DNA of 20,097 nucleotides. It comes from Gammaproteobacteria bacterium. GTDB taxonomy: Bacteria > Pseudomonadota > Gammaproteobacteria > SZUA-229. Under the pieces are notes generated by a model, which had not been told where the DNA came from, made no database searches, and saw nothing but the letters and a program-made list of their open reading frames with translations. Shown piece by piece: positions 7,295-16,212 of this stretch. The stretch is taken from the NCBI GenBank assembly GCA_026197015.1, contig JAPHRB010000105.1, forward strand, positions 1 to 20,097, in the 5' to 3' direction. The number at the start of each line of letters is the position of its first letter. Position 1 is the first letter of the stretch. The position numbers were made by a program, and so were the translations under genes.

Positions 7295-8926
7295 TTAAAC
7301 CTTTAATCTCGAAATCACGTGTTTGAGCTCTTCTGCCACATTACGTAAATCTTCAGAGGTTTGAGCTGTATGTGCAGCGCCTTCAGACGCTACTTCTGCA
7401 CCCTGTGAGATACTCACAATACTACGGTTAATTTCTTCGGCCACTGAATTTTGTTCTTCCGCCGAACTGGCAATAATCGTATTCATCTCGTTTATATTGG
7501 TGACTGAATTAGTAATGCTAGTTAACACCTGCCCCGCGCGGGCGGCCGTATCACGAGTCACATCTGCCTGGGATCGACTCTGCTTCATCGCCTCAACCGC
7601 CTGCTGAGCGCCACTTTGTAATTTCTCAATCATTTTTTGAATTTCTTCCGTGGATGTTTGTGTTCGCTGTGCGAGTACACGCACCTCATCAGCCACCACC
7701 GCAAACCCTCTACCCTGCTCACCAGCACGAGCAGCCTCTATTGCTGCATTTAATGCTAACAGGTTGGTTTGTTCTGCTATACCGCGAATCACATCTAACA
7801 CTGAGCCTATTTCGACTGAATCATTTTCCAGTGCCTGTATAACATCAGCTGCTTTTTCAACCTGCTGAACCAGTTTTGAAATAGCACTGATTGACTCATT
7901 AACAACGCCCTGACCCGTATTTACCTCACCATTCGCCTGATTTGCAGAGTCCGCCGCCAATTGAGCATTTTGTGCCACTTCATGAACGGTGGCTGTCATT
8001 TCATTCATGGCGGTGGCAACCTGGTCCGTTTCTAATCGCTGTTGTGTCATGGATTGATTAGATTGCTCAGTAATATGTGCCATTTCTTCAGCTGAAGTCG
8101 AGAGTTTGTATACAGACTTGTTAATCTGATTAACAATATTACCTATATCGTCTCTCAAAACACTCGCACTTTCAGCAACCTGACCTAACTCATCTGCTGA
8201 ATATGCGATAATTTCATTACTAAAATCACCTGACGCCATCAATGATATATCTCTGGCAACACTTTGCGCCGGGATGACGATTATTTTTTTAACCATGAAC
8301 AGAAAAATGAAAAATGCCAGAACCAGAGAAACCGTTAATGAAAGCACGGTAATTTTTACTCCATCTTTGGCATGTTTTTCACTTATTGCAATAATGTTAG
8401 TGATGCTTTCTGTCAAACTTTTATTAATGGCAATTAACATCTGGCCAGGTTTTTTATCTATGCCTTTTACCTCTTTATCTCCGGCAATATGATCAAACCC
8501 TGTATTTACAAAGGTCTTGAAACCTTTTTCATATAAAGCAAAAAGAGCCGCGTGCTCTGTTTTAAAAACATATAATTGATGTTTAACTTGCGCATCATGC
8601 ACATCATTAGCTAACAAATTGACAGCCTTCTGAACAGACTCGTGTTGCTTTACAAATTTATTCCAGTATTTTTTTCTCTGCTCGTTATCATGACCTCTAA
8701 TTAACACATTTTTCCAGTTTTGAACCTGTGTTCTAAAACTGAGTGTTATCTCTGCAAATTCAGCCTCAACCACCAAAGAGTGATGGATGGCATCTGACAT
8801 TTCCTGTTTCACCTGCCAGCCGCTATAAACGCCATAAACCGTTGTTGCCACTACAAAAGATGTTCCAAACCCCACAATCATCAGTAATTTATTTCGAATG
8901 CTTGAACAGATATATCTTTTTATCAC
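7295..8926 (-). CDS. Methyl-accepting chemotaxis protein, membrane-bound
   Basis: This transmembrane chemoreceptor would signal through CheW and CheA to the flagellar motor or a related chemosensory pathway. The order is TM1 (about 14-36), a roughly 150-residue periplasmic helical domain (38-190), TM2 (191-213), HAMP (214-268) and a cytoplasmic coiled-coil signalling domain. Its highly conserved hairpin tip starts at 379 and reads AEQTNLLALNAAIEAARAGE then QGRGFAVVADEVRVLA. The periplasmic domain looks like a four-helix bundle, ligand unknown. No C-terminal CheR-docking pentapeptide is seen. Start is GTG at 8926, fixed by an in-frame TAA two codons upstream and AGGTGA about 7 bases before. 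No che genes are adjacent, so it is an orphan receptor divergent from oxyR. Confidence 0.95.
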   Translation of the reverse strand: MIKRYICSSIRNKLLMIVGFGTSFVVATTVYGVYSGWQVKQEMSDAIHHSLVVEAEFAEITLSFRTQVQNWKNVLIRGHDNEQRKKYWNKFVKQHESVQKAVNLLANDVHDAQVKHQLYVFKTEHAALFALYEKGFKTFVNTGFDHIAGDKEVKGIDKKPGQMLIAINKSLTESITNIIAISEKHAKDGVKITVLSLTVSLVLAFFIFLFMVKKIIVIPAQSVARDISLMASGDFSNEIIAYSADELGQVAESASVLRDDIGNIVNQINKSVYKLSTSAEEMAHITEQSNQSMTQQRLETDQVATAMNEMTATVHEVAQNAQLAADSANQANGEVNTGQGVVNESISAISKLVQQVEKAADVIQALENDSVEIGSVLDVIRGIAEQTNLLALNAAIEAARAGEQGRGFAVVADEVRVLAQRTQTSTEEIQKMIEKLQSGAQQAVEAMKQSRSQADVTRDTAARAGQVLTSITNSVTNINEMNTIIASSAEEQNSVAEEINRSIVSISQGAEVASEGAAHTAQTSEDLRNVAEELKHVISRLKV

Positions 8927-9006
8927 TTTTTATCTCACCTGAAAATGGAGCTATTAACCCAGTAGTTAGTACTGTTATAGCAAAGATATCGACAAACAAC
9001 AGAGAT

Positions 9007-9032
9007 GCTTTAGCAAATATATTTACTAAAGC
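9007..9032. promoter_or_regulatory. 26-bp near-perfect dyad upstream of oxyR
   Basis: GCTTTAG-C-AAATATATTT-A-CTAAAGC is symmetric over 26 bases except for one C/A pair. It lies 58 bases upstream of the oxyR start in the 164-base gap shared with the chemoreceptor gene. LysR-type regulators commonly bind dyads in their own divergent promoter regions, so an autoregulatory site is a reasonable guess. It does not spell the classical ATAG-spaced OxyR pattern. The remainder of the gap is AT-rich without a clear promoter. Confidence 0.4.
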
Positions 9033-9090
9033 CTAATATTTTGATAGATTTTTTAAATGAAAAATAAAATAACTTCAAAAAAGCTAAATA

Positions 9091-10041
9091 ATGACTCTAA
9101 CTGAACTTAAATACATTGTTGCGGTTGCGCAATATAAACACTTTGGTCGCGCGGCCAAAGCCTGCTTTGTTAGTCAACCTACATTAAGCCTGGGCATAAA
9201 AAAGCTGGAAGATGAGCTTGATATCAATATATTTGAAAGAGAAGCCCGTAATGAATTACGTATAACCGAACTCGGACAACAAATTATTGAACAGGCGCAA
9301 AAAGTTCTTGATCAGGCATTACAATTAAAAACACTGGCCCAGTCACATCAGGACCCACTGGCCGCTGTGCTTCGCTTAGGTGCCATTTATAGCATTGCAC
9401 CCTATTTGTTACCTGATCTCATTCCTCGTTTACACAAACGCGCCCCGAATATGCAATTACGGCTGGAAGAAAATTTCACAGCGGTACTCTCTGAGCAATT
9501 AAAACAGGGCAAGCTGGATGTTATTCTAATTGCTCTACCCTTTAATGAACCCGGTGTGATTACTCAGGCGGTTTATGACGAACCATTTGAGGTTGTTATT
9601 CCCGCCAACCATCACTGGAAAGATCGGCAGCGTATAGAAGCCAATGATCTTGCACAGGAAAATTTACTTCTACTCGGCCCGGGGCATTGCTTTCGAGATC
9701 AGGTATTACGATCCTGCCCGGACTGTAACTCATCGAGCAACTTACAGGAAAGTCTGGCTGGTGGTTCATTAGAGACCATACGCCATATGGTTGCCAGCGG
9801 CACCGGCATTACCGTGCTACCTTCCAGCTCAAAACAGAAAGCCACAAACAACCCACTCATTAAGATGATTCCCTTTATAGAGCCAGCCCCAGAACGCCGT
9901 GTGGCACTGGCCTGGCGTAAAGGTTTTACCCGGCCTGAGGCAATTGAAGTATTACGCCAGGAAATATTAAAGTGCGCCCTTAGCGGGGTAAATATGATTG
10001 GCTCTGAAGCCGAACCGACAAACACAAAGTTTTCTAAATGA
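9091..10041 (+). CDS. oxyR: Hydrogen peroxide-sensing LysR-family regulator
   Basis: OxyR senses peroxide by forming a disulfide and then activates antioxidant genes. The 316-residue protein has the N-terminal LysR helix-turn-helix (KHFGRAAKACFVSQPTLSLG, residues 16-35) and a substrate-binding-type effector domain. The sensing motif GHCFRDQ places Cys200, and Cys209 follows nine residues later, matching Cys199 and Cys208 of E. coli OxyR. An additional Cys212 makes the segment CPDC, which is not in the E. coli protein. SLETIRHMVASGTGITVLP is also typical. The ATG has only a poor ribosome site. The stop overlaps the argE start (ATGA), so the two are translationally coupled. Confidence 0.93.
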   Translation: MTLTELKYIVAVAQYKHFGRAAKACFVSQPTLSLGIKKLEDELDINIFEREARNELRITELGQQIIEQAQKVLDQALQLKTLAQSHQDPLAAVLRLGAIYSIAPYLLPDLIPRLHKRAPNMQLRLEENFTAVLSEQLKQGKLDVILIALPFNEPGVITQAVYDEPFEVVIPANHHWKDRQRIEANDLAQENLLLLGPGHCFRDQVLRSCPDCNSSSNLQESLAGGSLETIRHMVASGTGITVLPSSSKQKATNNPLIKMIPFIEPAPERRVALAWRKGFTRPEAIEVLRQEILKCALSGVNMIGSEAEPTNTKFSK

Positions 10042-11195
10042 TTTCATCCGTCAAAAAACCAGACACGCTGGAAATGATTCAACAGCTTATTTCAACGCCT
10101 TCAGTCAGTTGCGTGAATCCACAAATTGACCAGAGCAATTTACCGGTAATTAACCTTCTAGCTAACTGGTTAAATGAACTGGGGTTTCAGGTTGAAATAC
10201 TTTCTGTGGCAGAAGGCAAGGCTAATTTAATTGCAACACTCGGCTCTGGCACAGGTGGACTTATTTTGGCTGGTCACACGGATACTGTGCCATATGATGA
10301 AAATCGCTGGTTACATGAGCCTTTTAAACTTACTGAAGATAATGGCAAACTTTACGGTTTAGGCACCTCGGATATGAAAGCTTTTCTGGCACTGGCAATA
10401 GAAGCGGCTATTAGTTTTGCTAAAAACGAATACAAACAACCGCTGATTATTCTGGCAACATCTGATGAAGAAACCACCATGGCAGGTGCTAAAGCACTGG
10501 TGGATGCAGGCAAACCCACAGCACGATATGCGGTTATTGGTGAACCTACGGGTATGCAACCCATTCGTATGCATAAAGGCATTATGATGGAAGCTGTGCG
10601 TATAACAGGGCTTGCCGGTCACTCCAGTAACCCGGCATATGGGCACAACGCATTAGAGGCGATGCACCTGGTGATTGCTGAACTTTTAAAATGGCGAGAT
10701 GAACTGCAGCAACAATACAACAATCATTTATTTGAAGTTCCGGTACCTACCATGAATCTGGGACATATTCACGGTGGCGATAACCCGAACAGAATTTGTG
10801 GTGCCTGTGAATTACATATAGATATTCGCCCCTTACCTGGCATGGATCTACATACACTAAGAGAAGAACTAAAAGCTCGATTACAAACTGTCATTCCCGA
10901 ACACGGTTTCAAACTTGAAGTTCTACCTCTGTTTTCCGGTATCCCTTCAATGGAGACATCTGCTGAATCAGAACTGGTAAAAGCCGCAGAAAAACTAACG
11001 GGCACACCAGCAAGCAGCGTAGCATTTGGTACTGAAGCCCCCTATTTGACTGAAATGGGTATAGACACTATTGTACTAGGGCCGGGAGATATCGCCCAGG
11101 CACACCAGCCGGATGAATATCTGGATATAGACAGGATTGAACCGACAATAGATATATTAAAAAAACTGATATATAAGTTTTGTATTAAAGATTAA
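10038..11195 (+). CDS. argE: Acetylornithine deacetylase
   Basis: ArgE hydrolyses N-acetylornithine to ornithine in the linear arginine pathway. It is a 385-residue M20 metallopeptidase-family enzyme of normal length. Metal and catalytic residues are in place: AGHTDTVP with His80 and Asp82, GTSDMK with Asp112, DEE with Glu144/145, GEPTGM with its Glu, AGHSSNP in the dimerisation/substrate region, and His356 in AQAHQPDEY. The start overlaps the oxyR stop by four bases and argA follows after 63 bases. The pairing with argA on the same strand supports ArgE over other M20 members such as DapE. Confidence 0.93.
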   Translation: MISSVKKPDTLEMIQQLISTPSVSCVNPQIDQSNLPVINLLANWLNELGFQVEILSVAEGKANLIATLGSGTGGLILAGHTDTVPYDENRWLHEPFKLTEDNGKLYGLGTSDMKAFLALAIEAAISFAKNEYKQPLIILATSDEETTMAGAKALVDAGKPTARYAVIGEPTGMQPIRMHKGIMMEAVRITGLAGHSSNPAYGHNALEAMHLVIAELLKWRDELQQQYNNHLFEVPVPTMNLGHIHGGDNPNRICGACELHIDIRPLPGMDLHTLREELKARLQTVIPEHGFKLEVLPLFSGIPSMETSAESELVKAAEKLTGTPASSVAFGTEAPYLTEMGIDTIVLGPGDIAQAHQPDEYLDIDRIEPTIDILKKLIYKFCIKD

Positions 11196-11258
11196 ATATG
11201 CAAGAGGTCAGTTACAGTGCAATTTAACAGAACAAAAACCGGGATTTATTAACTAATA

Positions 11259-12569
11259 ATGACATCAAAAAAACAACAATATGTAGACTGGTTCCGTGGC
11301 TCTTCACCCTACATCCATAGTCATCGCGGACGTACATTTGTTATTTATATTTCAGGTGAAACTATAAACCACACAGGTTTTGCTCACTTAATTAATGACA
11401 TCGCATTACTTAATAGTCTGGGTGTAAAACTGGTGCTGGTTCATGGTGCGCGACCACAAATAAAACAACAACTTGAAATCCTGAAAATCAAATCTGAATT
11501 CCATAATGGTTGGCGCATAACACCAGCCGATACATTACCCGGTATTGAACAGGCTGTCGGTCAGGTACGGGTAAATATAGAAACACATTTATCAAGAGGG
11601 CTTATTAACACCCCCATGGCAGGCGCTGCCCTAAAAGTAATCTCTGGTAACTTTGTTACTGCCAGACCTTACGGCGTTAGAGAGGGAATTGATTTTGGTT
11701 TCACTGGTGATATTCGTAAAGTTGATACCGATGCGATTCAACAACAACTAGCACTTAACAATATCGTTTTATTATCACCTATTGCCTATTCTCCCAGTGG
11801 TGAAGCTTTTAACTGTCGTGCTGAAGATGTCGCTACAGTCGCCGCCAGCGCACTAGGTGCCGATAAACTTATTTTCATGATGCCTGATGCGGGTGTAAAA
11901 AATGAACAGCAAAAAATCACTCATCAATTAACCCTGACTGAAGCCGAATCACTGGCTGAAAAAAACCTCAATGACGAGATTACCCAATTGCATCTTTGCA
12001 GTGCGCTCAACGCCTGTAAAAAAGGCGTGCGTCGTGCGCATTTAATAAGCCACCAAACCGATGGCGCTTTATTACTGGAGTTATACACCCGTGATGGAAG
12101 CGGCACCATGATAACCACCGATACATATGAAGGTTTACGTCAGGCAGATATTAACGATGTGGGCGGCATTCTCGAACTCATTCAACCTTTAGAAGAGCAG
12201 CATATTCTTGCCCACCGTTCACGGGAGCAACTCGAATTAGAGATAGAGCAATTCACTGTTATTGAACGTGATGGAATGATCATTGCCTGTGCCGCTCTTT
12301 ATCCATATGACAACCACTGCGCAGAACTAGCCTGTGTTGCGGTACATAATGACTACCAGAAACAGGGTCGCGCAGGAGAATTAATACAACACATACAAAC
12401 ACAGTGCATTAAGAACGACATTAAACAGTTATTCATTTTAACCACACACACAGCTCACTGGTTTATAGAAAAAGGCTTTATTGAAGGCGACTTAAAACAG
12501 ATTCCGATACAACGCAGAGATATGTATAACGCACAAAGAAACTCAAAGATATATATTAAAAACTTATAA
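11259..12569 (+). CDS. argA: Amino-acid N-acetyltransferase (N-acetylglutamate synthase)
   Basis: ArgA acetylates glutamate with acetyl-CoA, the first step of arginine synthesis, and is normally inhibited by arginine. The 436 residues match the classical two-part enzyme: an amino-acid-kinase-like domain (about 1-290, with VLVHGARPQIKQQLE near 65-80 and GFTGDIRKVD) and a GNAT domain (about 295-430, with ELACVAVHNDYQKQGRAGEL carrying the acetyl-CoA loop QKQGRAG). The presence of both ArgA and ArgE indicates the linear rather than the ArgJ-recycling pathway, unless an argJ exists elsewhere. The ATG has a poor ribosome site. The kinase gene begins 5 bases after the stop. Confidence 0.95.
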   Translation: MTSKKQQYVDWFRGSSPYIHSHRGRTFVIYISGETINHTGFAHLINDIALLNSLGVKLVLVHGARPQIKQQLEILKIKSEFHNGWRITPADTLPGIEQAVGQVRVNIETHLSRGLINTPMAGAALKVISGNFVTARPYGVREGIDFGFTGDIRKVDTDAIQQQLALNNIVLLSPIAYSPSGEAFNCRAEDVATVAASALGADKLIFMMPDAGVKNEQQKITHQLTLTEAESLAEKNLNDEITQLHLCSALNACKKGVRRAHLISHQTDGALLLELYTRDGSGTMITTDTYEGLRQADINDVGGILELIQPLEEQHILAHRSREQLELEIEQFTVIERDGMIIACAALYPYDNHCAELACVAVHNDYQKQGRAGELIQHIQTQCIKNDIKQLFILTTHTAHWFIEKGFIEGDLKQIPIQRRDMYNAQRNSKIYIKNL

Positions 12570-12574
12570 CTTTT

Positions 12575-14134
12575 ATGCATCGTTTCTACAGTCTCATCAA
12601 TGAATTAAAACATGATCAACACGGCCAGCATATACGCCTATTATTAATAGCCAGTTACTCTATTATTTTTTGCATTATGCTGGCTGCTATAGCCATCACT
12701 TATAAATCTGGCTCTGATGTAATAACATTAGGCACACAGACGCATAAAAACAGCCACCCTGTTACACTTCAAATCATCGCCTTAAAACTGTCTATAAATG
12801 AAAGCAATCAACTTATTAATACCTGGCTTGCTAAACCCAACAAAGAAATGCTCAATGCCTATAAAAAATCTAAGCAGCGTTTAAACAATGAACTAAAAAA
12901 ACTAATATCATTAACAAAAGACAATAAACAGCTCATAAGCACATTAACTGCTGAAATTCAAAACAATCAAAAACAGATAAAAGACACACTGCTCATTACA
13001 AACAGCCTCGATCACTGGAAAAACGCTCGTGAAATAATTAAAAACAGCTCGTCTATCAATAATCTTATAGACGAACTAATTAAACAGCACACGCTAGTAT
13101 CACAAAACAATAGTCAAAAACTAAACAATAAATTATCTCAAATTATTAATGTCAATATTGGCATTATGTTGTTTGCTTTATTGTTTGGCCTGGTTATCGT
13201 GTTCAAAATCAGCAAACACGTAGTAAACCTTCTTGATGAATTAAATAAGAACCGCGCAGATGCAGACACCGCAAGAACCACCGCAGAACAAAAATCCCAG
13301 GAGCTGGACAATACCAGTCGTGTGTTGATTAAAACTAACCGTAATCTTATCGATTCGATTGAAAAACTGAACAGCACGCGCGATCAGTTAGTACAAAATG
13401 AAAAAATGGCCTCGCTGGGAGAGCTTGTAGCTGGTGTTGCACATGAAATAAACACACCTGTTGGCATTGGTGTTACAGCGGCATCGCATTTACAGGACAC
13501 TATTAGTATCTTTACAAAAAAATTTGAAATCGGAAAAATCACTAAAACTGAATTTGCCAGGTTTTTACATAATGCAAATGAAGGCAGTGAAATTTTACTT
13601 AACAATCTTCATCGTGCTGCAAAACTTATTCGAAGTTTTAAACAGATAGCGGTAGATCAGACATCCGAAGACAGACGCAACTTTAATATAAAAGAAACAA
13701 TTGAAGAAACATTACTCAGTTTGCAACCTAGAATAAGAAAAACGCGTGTAAAGATAAAACTTGAATGCCCTGAAGATATCGAAATAGATAGCTTCCCAGG
13801 ATCTTACTCGCAAATAATCAGTAACCTGATCACAAATTCATTAATTCATGGATATAAAGAAAACGACAAAGGTTTAATAAACATTAATGTTACAACCAGC
13901 ACGAAAAGTATTTTAATAAAATATTGTGATGACGGGTGCGGCATTCCTGAAGAAAACCTGAGCAGGGCATTTGATCCTTTTTTTACCACACGCAGGGGTC
14001 TGGGTGGTAGCGGCCTGGGTTTGCATCTGGTTTATAATATTATAACCCAACAATTAAAAGGGGAAATATTGATTACTAAAAATCGTGAAAAAGGTTTATG
14101 TTTTGAAATAAACCTGCCACTCAACTTGCTTTAA
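12575..14134 (+). CDS. Membrane sensor histidine kinase
   Basis: This 519-residue protein has TM1 (about 20-43), a Lys/Asn-rich helical periplasmic region of about 145 residues, TM2 (about 190-212), a coiled-coil stretch (225-280) and the kinase core. The phosphoacceptor is His290 in VAHEINTP. The ATPase domain shows the N box NLITNSLIHGY, the G1 box DDGCGIP, the F box FDPFFTT and the G2 box GGSGLGLHLVYN, so it should be active. No HAMP domain stands out. It starts 5 bases after argA and is probably cotranscribed with it. The next gene is a response regulator, likely its partner. The sensed signal is unknown. The N-terminal half is noticeably AT-rich compared with argE. Confidence 0.93.
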   Translation: MHRFYSLINELKHDQHGQHIRLLLIASYSIIFCIMLAAIAITYKSGSDVITLGTQTHKNSHPVTLQIIALKLSINESNQLINTWLAKPNKEMLNAYKKSKQRLNNELKKLISLTKDNKQLISTLTAEIQNNQKQIKDTLLITNSLDHWKNAREIIKNSSSINNLIDELIKQHTLVSQNNSQKLNNKLSQIINVNIGIMLFALLFGLVIVFKISKHVVNLLDELNKNRADADTARTTAEQKSQELDNTSRVLIKTNRNLIDSIEKLNSTRDQLVQNEKMASLGELVAGVAHEINTPVGIGVTAASHLQDTISIFTKKFEIGKITKTEFARFLHNANEGSEILLNNLHRAAKLIRSFKQIAVDQTSEDRRNFNIKETIEETLLSLQPRIRKTRVKIKLECPEDIEIDSFPGSYSQIISNLITNSLIHGYKENDKGLININVTTSTKSILIKYCDDGCGIPEENLSRAFDPFFTTRRGLGGSGLGLHLVYNIITQQLKGEILITKNREKGLCFEINLPLNLL

Positions 14135-14204
14135 GTACAAGAATCATTCTATTACTTATCGGCATATCTGAAAAAAATTAGTATTTCACAATATGACTGT
14201 GGTA

Positions 14205-14404
14205 GTCTCAGCTCTACAACTCTAAGTATATAGAGACATTCTAAAAAACAGAATAATAATCACCCGTTCAGGTGATTGTCGCCACACGGCGAGCAAGCCC
14301 TGTAAACATTAAGGGCTCCGGCAGATGGATTAACCGGTTAAAATTTTTCACCTTTTATCTGGCTGGGAGCCCGGTAAGGTATTGTGACATGGTGTAAGCA
14401 GTAA
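14205..14404 (+). ncRNA. Predicted structured leader of the HD-GYP regulator gene (unrecognised class)
   Basis: The 270-base gap before the HD-GYP gene holds a row of inverted repeats on the sense strand: GTCTC/GAGAC (14205-14209, 14233-14237), AATCACC/GGTGATT (14258-14264, 14271-14277), CGCC/GGCG (14280-14291), AGCCCT/AGGGCT (14296-14301, 14312-14317), and GGGCTCC/GGAGCCC (14313-14319, 14366-14372), the last extended by CAGAT/ATCTG. The fourth and fifth stems share 14313-14317, so they exclude each other, as in a two-state riboswitch. A 12-bp palindrome TTAACCGGTTAA (14330-14341) lies inside the large loop. The start codon lacks a good ribosome site. I found no match to c-di-GMP-I, cobalamin, TPP or glycine motifs. 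It could instead be a small MITE-like insertion. Confidence 0.45.
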
Positions 14405-15991
14405 ATGTCTGACGATATTTTTGAATTTCAAGATGATAAAAAAGAAAATCATCTTGAAAACACACAAACGAATAACATTCATGATGGCGACTCAAAACTT
14501 TCTGCTAGCTGGAAAGTTCTCATTGCTGATGATGAACCCTCTATTCATGAAGTAACCATTCTTGCACTTAAAGATGTACATTTTGAAAACAAACCTATTG
14601 AGTTCCTGCACGCCTATAGCGGCAAACAAACAATTGAAATACTGAAACAACACCCTGATACCGCTTTATTACTACTTGATGTAGTAATGGAAACGGATGA
14701 GTCGGGGCTTGCTGCGGTTGATATAATTCGAAACACCTTAGACAATCAATCTGTACGAATTATTTTACGTACTGGCCAGCCAGGACACGCACCAGAGTTA
14801 GATGTTATACAAAAGTATGATATTAATGATTATAAAGAGAAAACTGAACTCACCTCTAAAAAATTATTTACTACTGTTTACACAGCATTAAGAAGTTATA
14901 GCGATATAGTTCGATTAGAACAAAGCCGTCAGGGATTAGAAAAAATCATTAATGCAACGGCTGATATTTTTCGTCTGCAATCAATGGAACAACTTGTCTC
15001 GGGTGTTCTTATGCAGGTTATGTCAATTATTGGTATTGATGAAGGTGCATTCTACGGGCATTCATCAAGCTTTATCGGTATTAAAAACAGTCAGCCTGAA
15101 GAAAGCAATACCAGTGATATGGTTATAATCTCTGGCACAGGCCGTTTTGAAAACATGACAAACCAGCCCGTTAATCAAACACTCACGGCTGATGTCATAC
15201 AACATATCAATACTGCTTATAAAGAAAAACGCAGTGTTTTTACTGATGATAGTTGCATTGTATATCTTCGAAATCACAGCCTGATTTATATAGATAGTTA
15301 TAAAAAACTAACCAAACTAGAGCAATCTTTACTTGATATATTTAGCGCAAATGTAACCGTAGCTTTTGAAAATGTAGAATTAAATGAAGAAATTCTGGAA
15401 ACTCAAAAAGAAGTTATATTTACACTTGGCTCAACAACAGAGTTTCGCTCAAACGAAACCGGAAACCATATAGCCAGAGTATCTGAAATGTCTCGCAAAC
15501 TGGCTCTTCTAGCGGGACTCACCGAAGATGATGCTGAATTGATTCGCCTTGCTTCACCAATGCATGACGTAGGAAAAATAGGTATCCCTGACAATATTCT
15601 ATTAAAACCTGACAAATTAACTGATGCAGAGTTTGAGGTAATGAAAACCCATACCACTATCGGTTATGACATTTTAAAACATTCCTCACGACCTATTTTT
15701 CAGGCTGCGGCAACTATAGCTTATCAACATCAGGAAAAATGGGATGGCAGTGGTTATCCCCGCGGCTTAAGCGGAATGGACATACATATATTTGGCCGAA
15801 TAATCGCTATTGTTGATGTTTTTGATGCCCTGTCTAGTTCACGCTGTTATAAAGAAGCATGGACAGCAGCAGACATTAAGAAATACTTTAACGAACAAAA
15901 AAGCAAACATTTTGACCCGCAACTAGTTGAAATATTTATAAATAACTTTGACGTCTTTAGCGAATTCAGAATACAGCTAGGTGATGATTAA
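14405..15991 (+). CDS. Response regulator: REC - DUF3369 - HD-GYP c-di-GMP phosphodiesterase
   Basis: HD-GYP domains hydrolyse c-di-GMP, the second messenger controlling motility and biofilm. The 528 residues hold a receiver domain (about 36-160) with the acidic pocket Asp42/Asp43/Glu44, phosphoacceptor Asp92 in LLLLDVVM and a Lys near 144. Then comes a middle region (about 170-330) resembling the DUF3369/GAF-like part found in this regulator type, and then the HD-GYP domain (about 340-520). The catalytic HD is His387-Asp388 in MHDVGKIGIPDNILLKP and the GYP is 450-452 in GSGYPRGLSG, so the active site appears intact. It follows the histidine kinase on the same strand, the probable phosphodonor. 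A structured leader may control its translation. Confidence 0.93.
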   Translation: MSDDIFEFQDDKKENHLENTQTNNIHDGDSKLSASWKVLIADDEPSIHEVTILALKDVHFENKPIEFLHAYSGKQTIEILKQHPDTALLLLDVVMETDESGLAAVDIIRNTLDNQSVRIILRTGQPGHAPELDVIQKYDINDYKEKTELTSKKLFTTVYTALRSYSDIVRLEQSRQGLEKIINATADIFRLQSMEQLVSGVLMQVMSIIGIDEGAFYGHSSSFIGIKNSQPEESNTSDMVIISGTGRFENMTNQPVNQTLTADVIQHINTAYKEKRSVFTDDSCIVYLRNHSLIYIDSYKKLTKLEQSLLDIFSANVTVAFENVELNEEILETQKEVIFTLGSTTEFRSNETGNHIARVSEMSRKLALLAGLTEDDAELIRLASPMHDVGKIGIPDNILLKPDKLTDAEFEVMKTHTTIGYDILKHSSRPIFQAAATIAYQHQEKWDGSGYPRGLSGMDIHIFGRIIAIVDVFDALSSSRCYKEAWTAADIKKYFNEQKSKHFDPQLVEIFINNFDVFSEFRIQLGDD

Positions 15992-16006
15992 CAAGGATAA
16001 ACTATA

Positions 16007-16065
16007 CGCTATAATTGTGTAATACAACTTATAAGCAGCTTATACATTATGCAAATTCTATAGCG
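16007..16065. repeat. 59-bp imperfect palindrome between convergent genes
   Basis: The centre TATAAGC-A-GCTTATA (16030-16044) is perfect. The outer arms CGCTATA (16007-16013) and TATAGCG (16059-16065) are perfect as well. The intervening arms pair partly (ATTGTGTAAT against ATTTGCATAAT). It lies just past the HD-GYP stop in a 221-base AT-rich gap that otherwise shows no gene. It lacks a T-run expected of a classical terminator, so it may be a transcript-end hairpin, a cruciform or a small MITE. Confidence 0.5.
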
Positions 16066-16212
16066 GGCAACCTAATGAACACCACATCTAATGAATAGCC
16101 GATAATTTAAAAAATTCAGAGAACATTAACCTGAATATAACTCTCTCATCAGATTTAAACTACTACAGTTACAATTATTATATAAAACTTCACCTGTTAA
16201 AATATAATCAGG

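Noticed and set aside
9699..10025. Minus-strand open frame of 108 codons
   Set aside because: Antisense to the conserved effector domain of oxyR, with no recognisable motif.
14240..14404. c-di-GMP-I (GEMM) or cobalamin riboswitch
   Set aside because: Some GC-rich segments look similar, but the conserved tetraloop/receptor and core sequences of GEMM and the B12-box sequence are absent. It was kept only as an unclassified leader.
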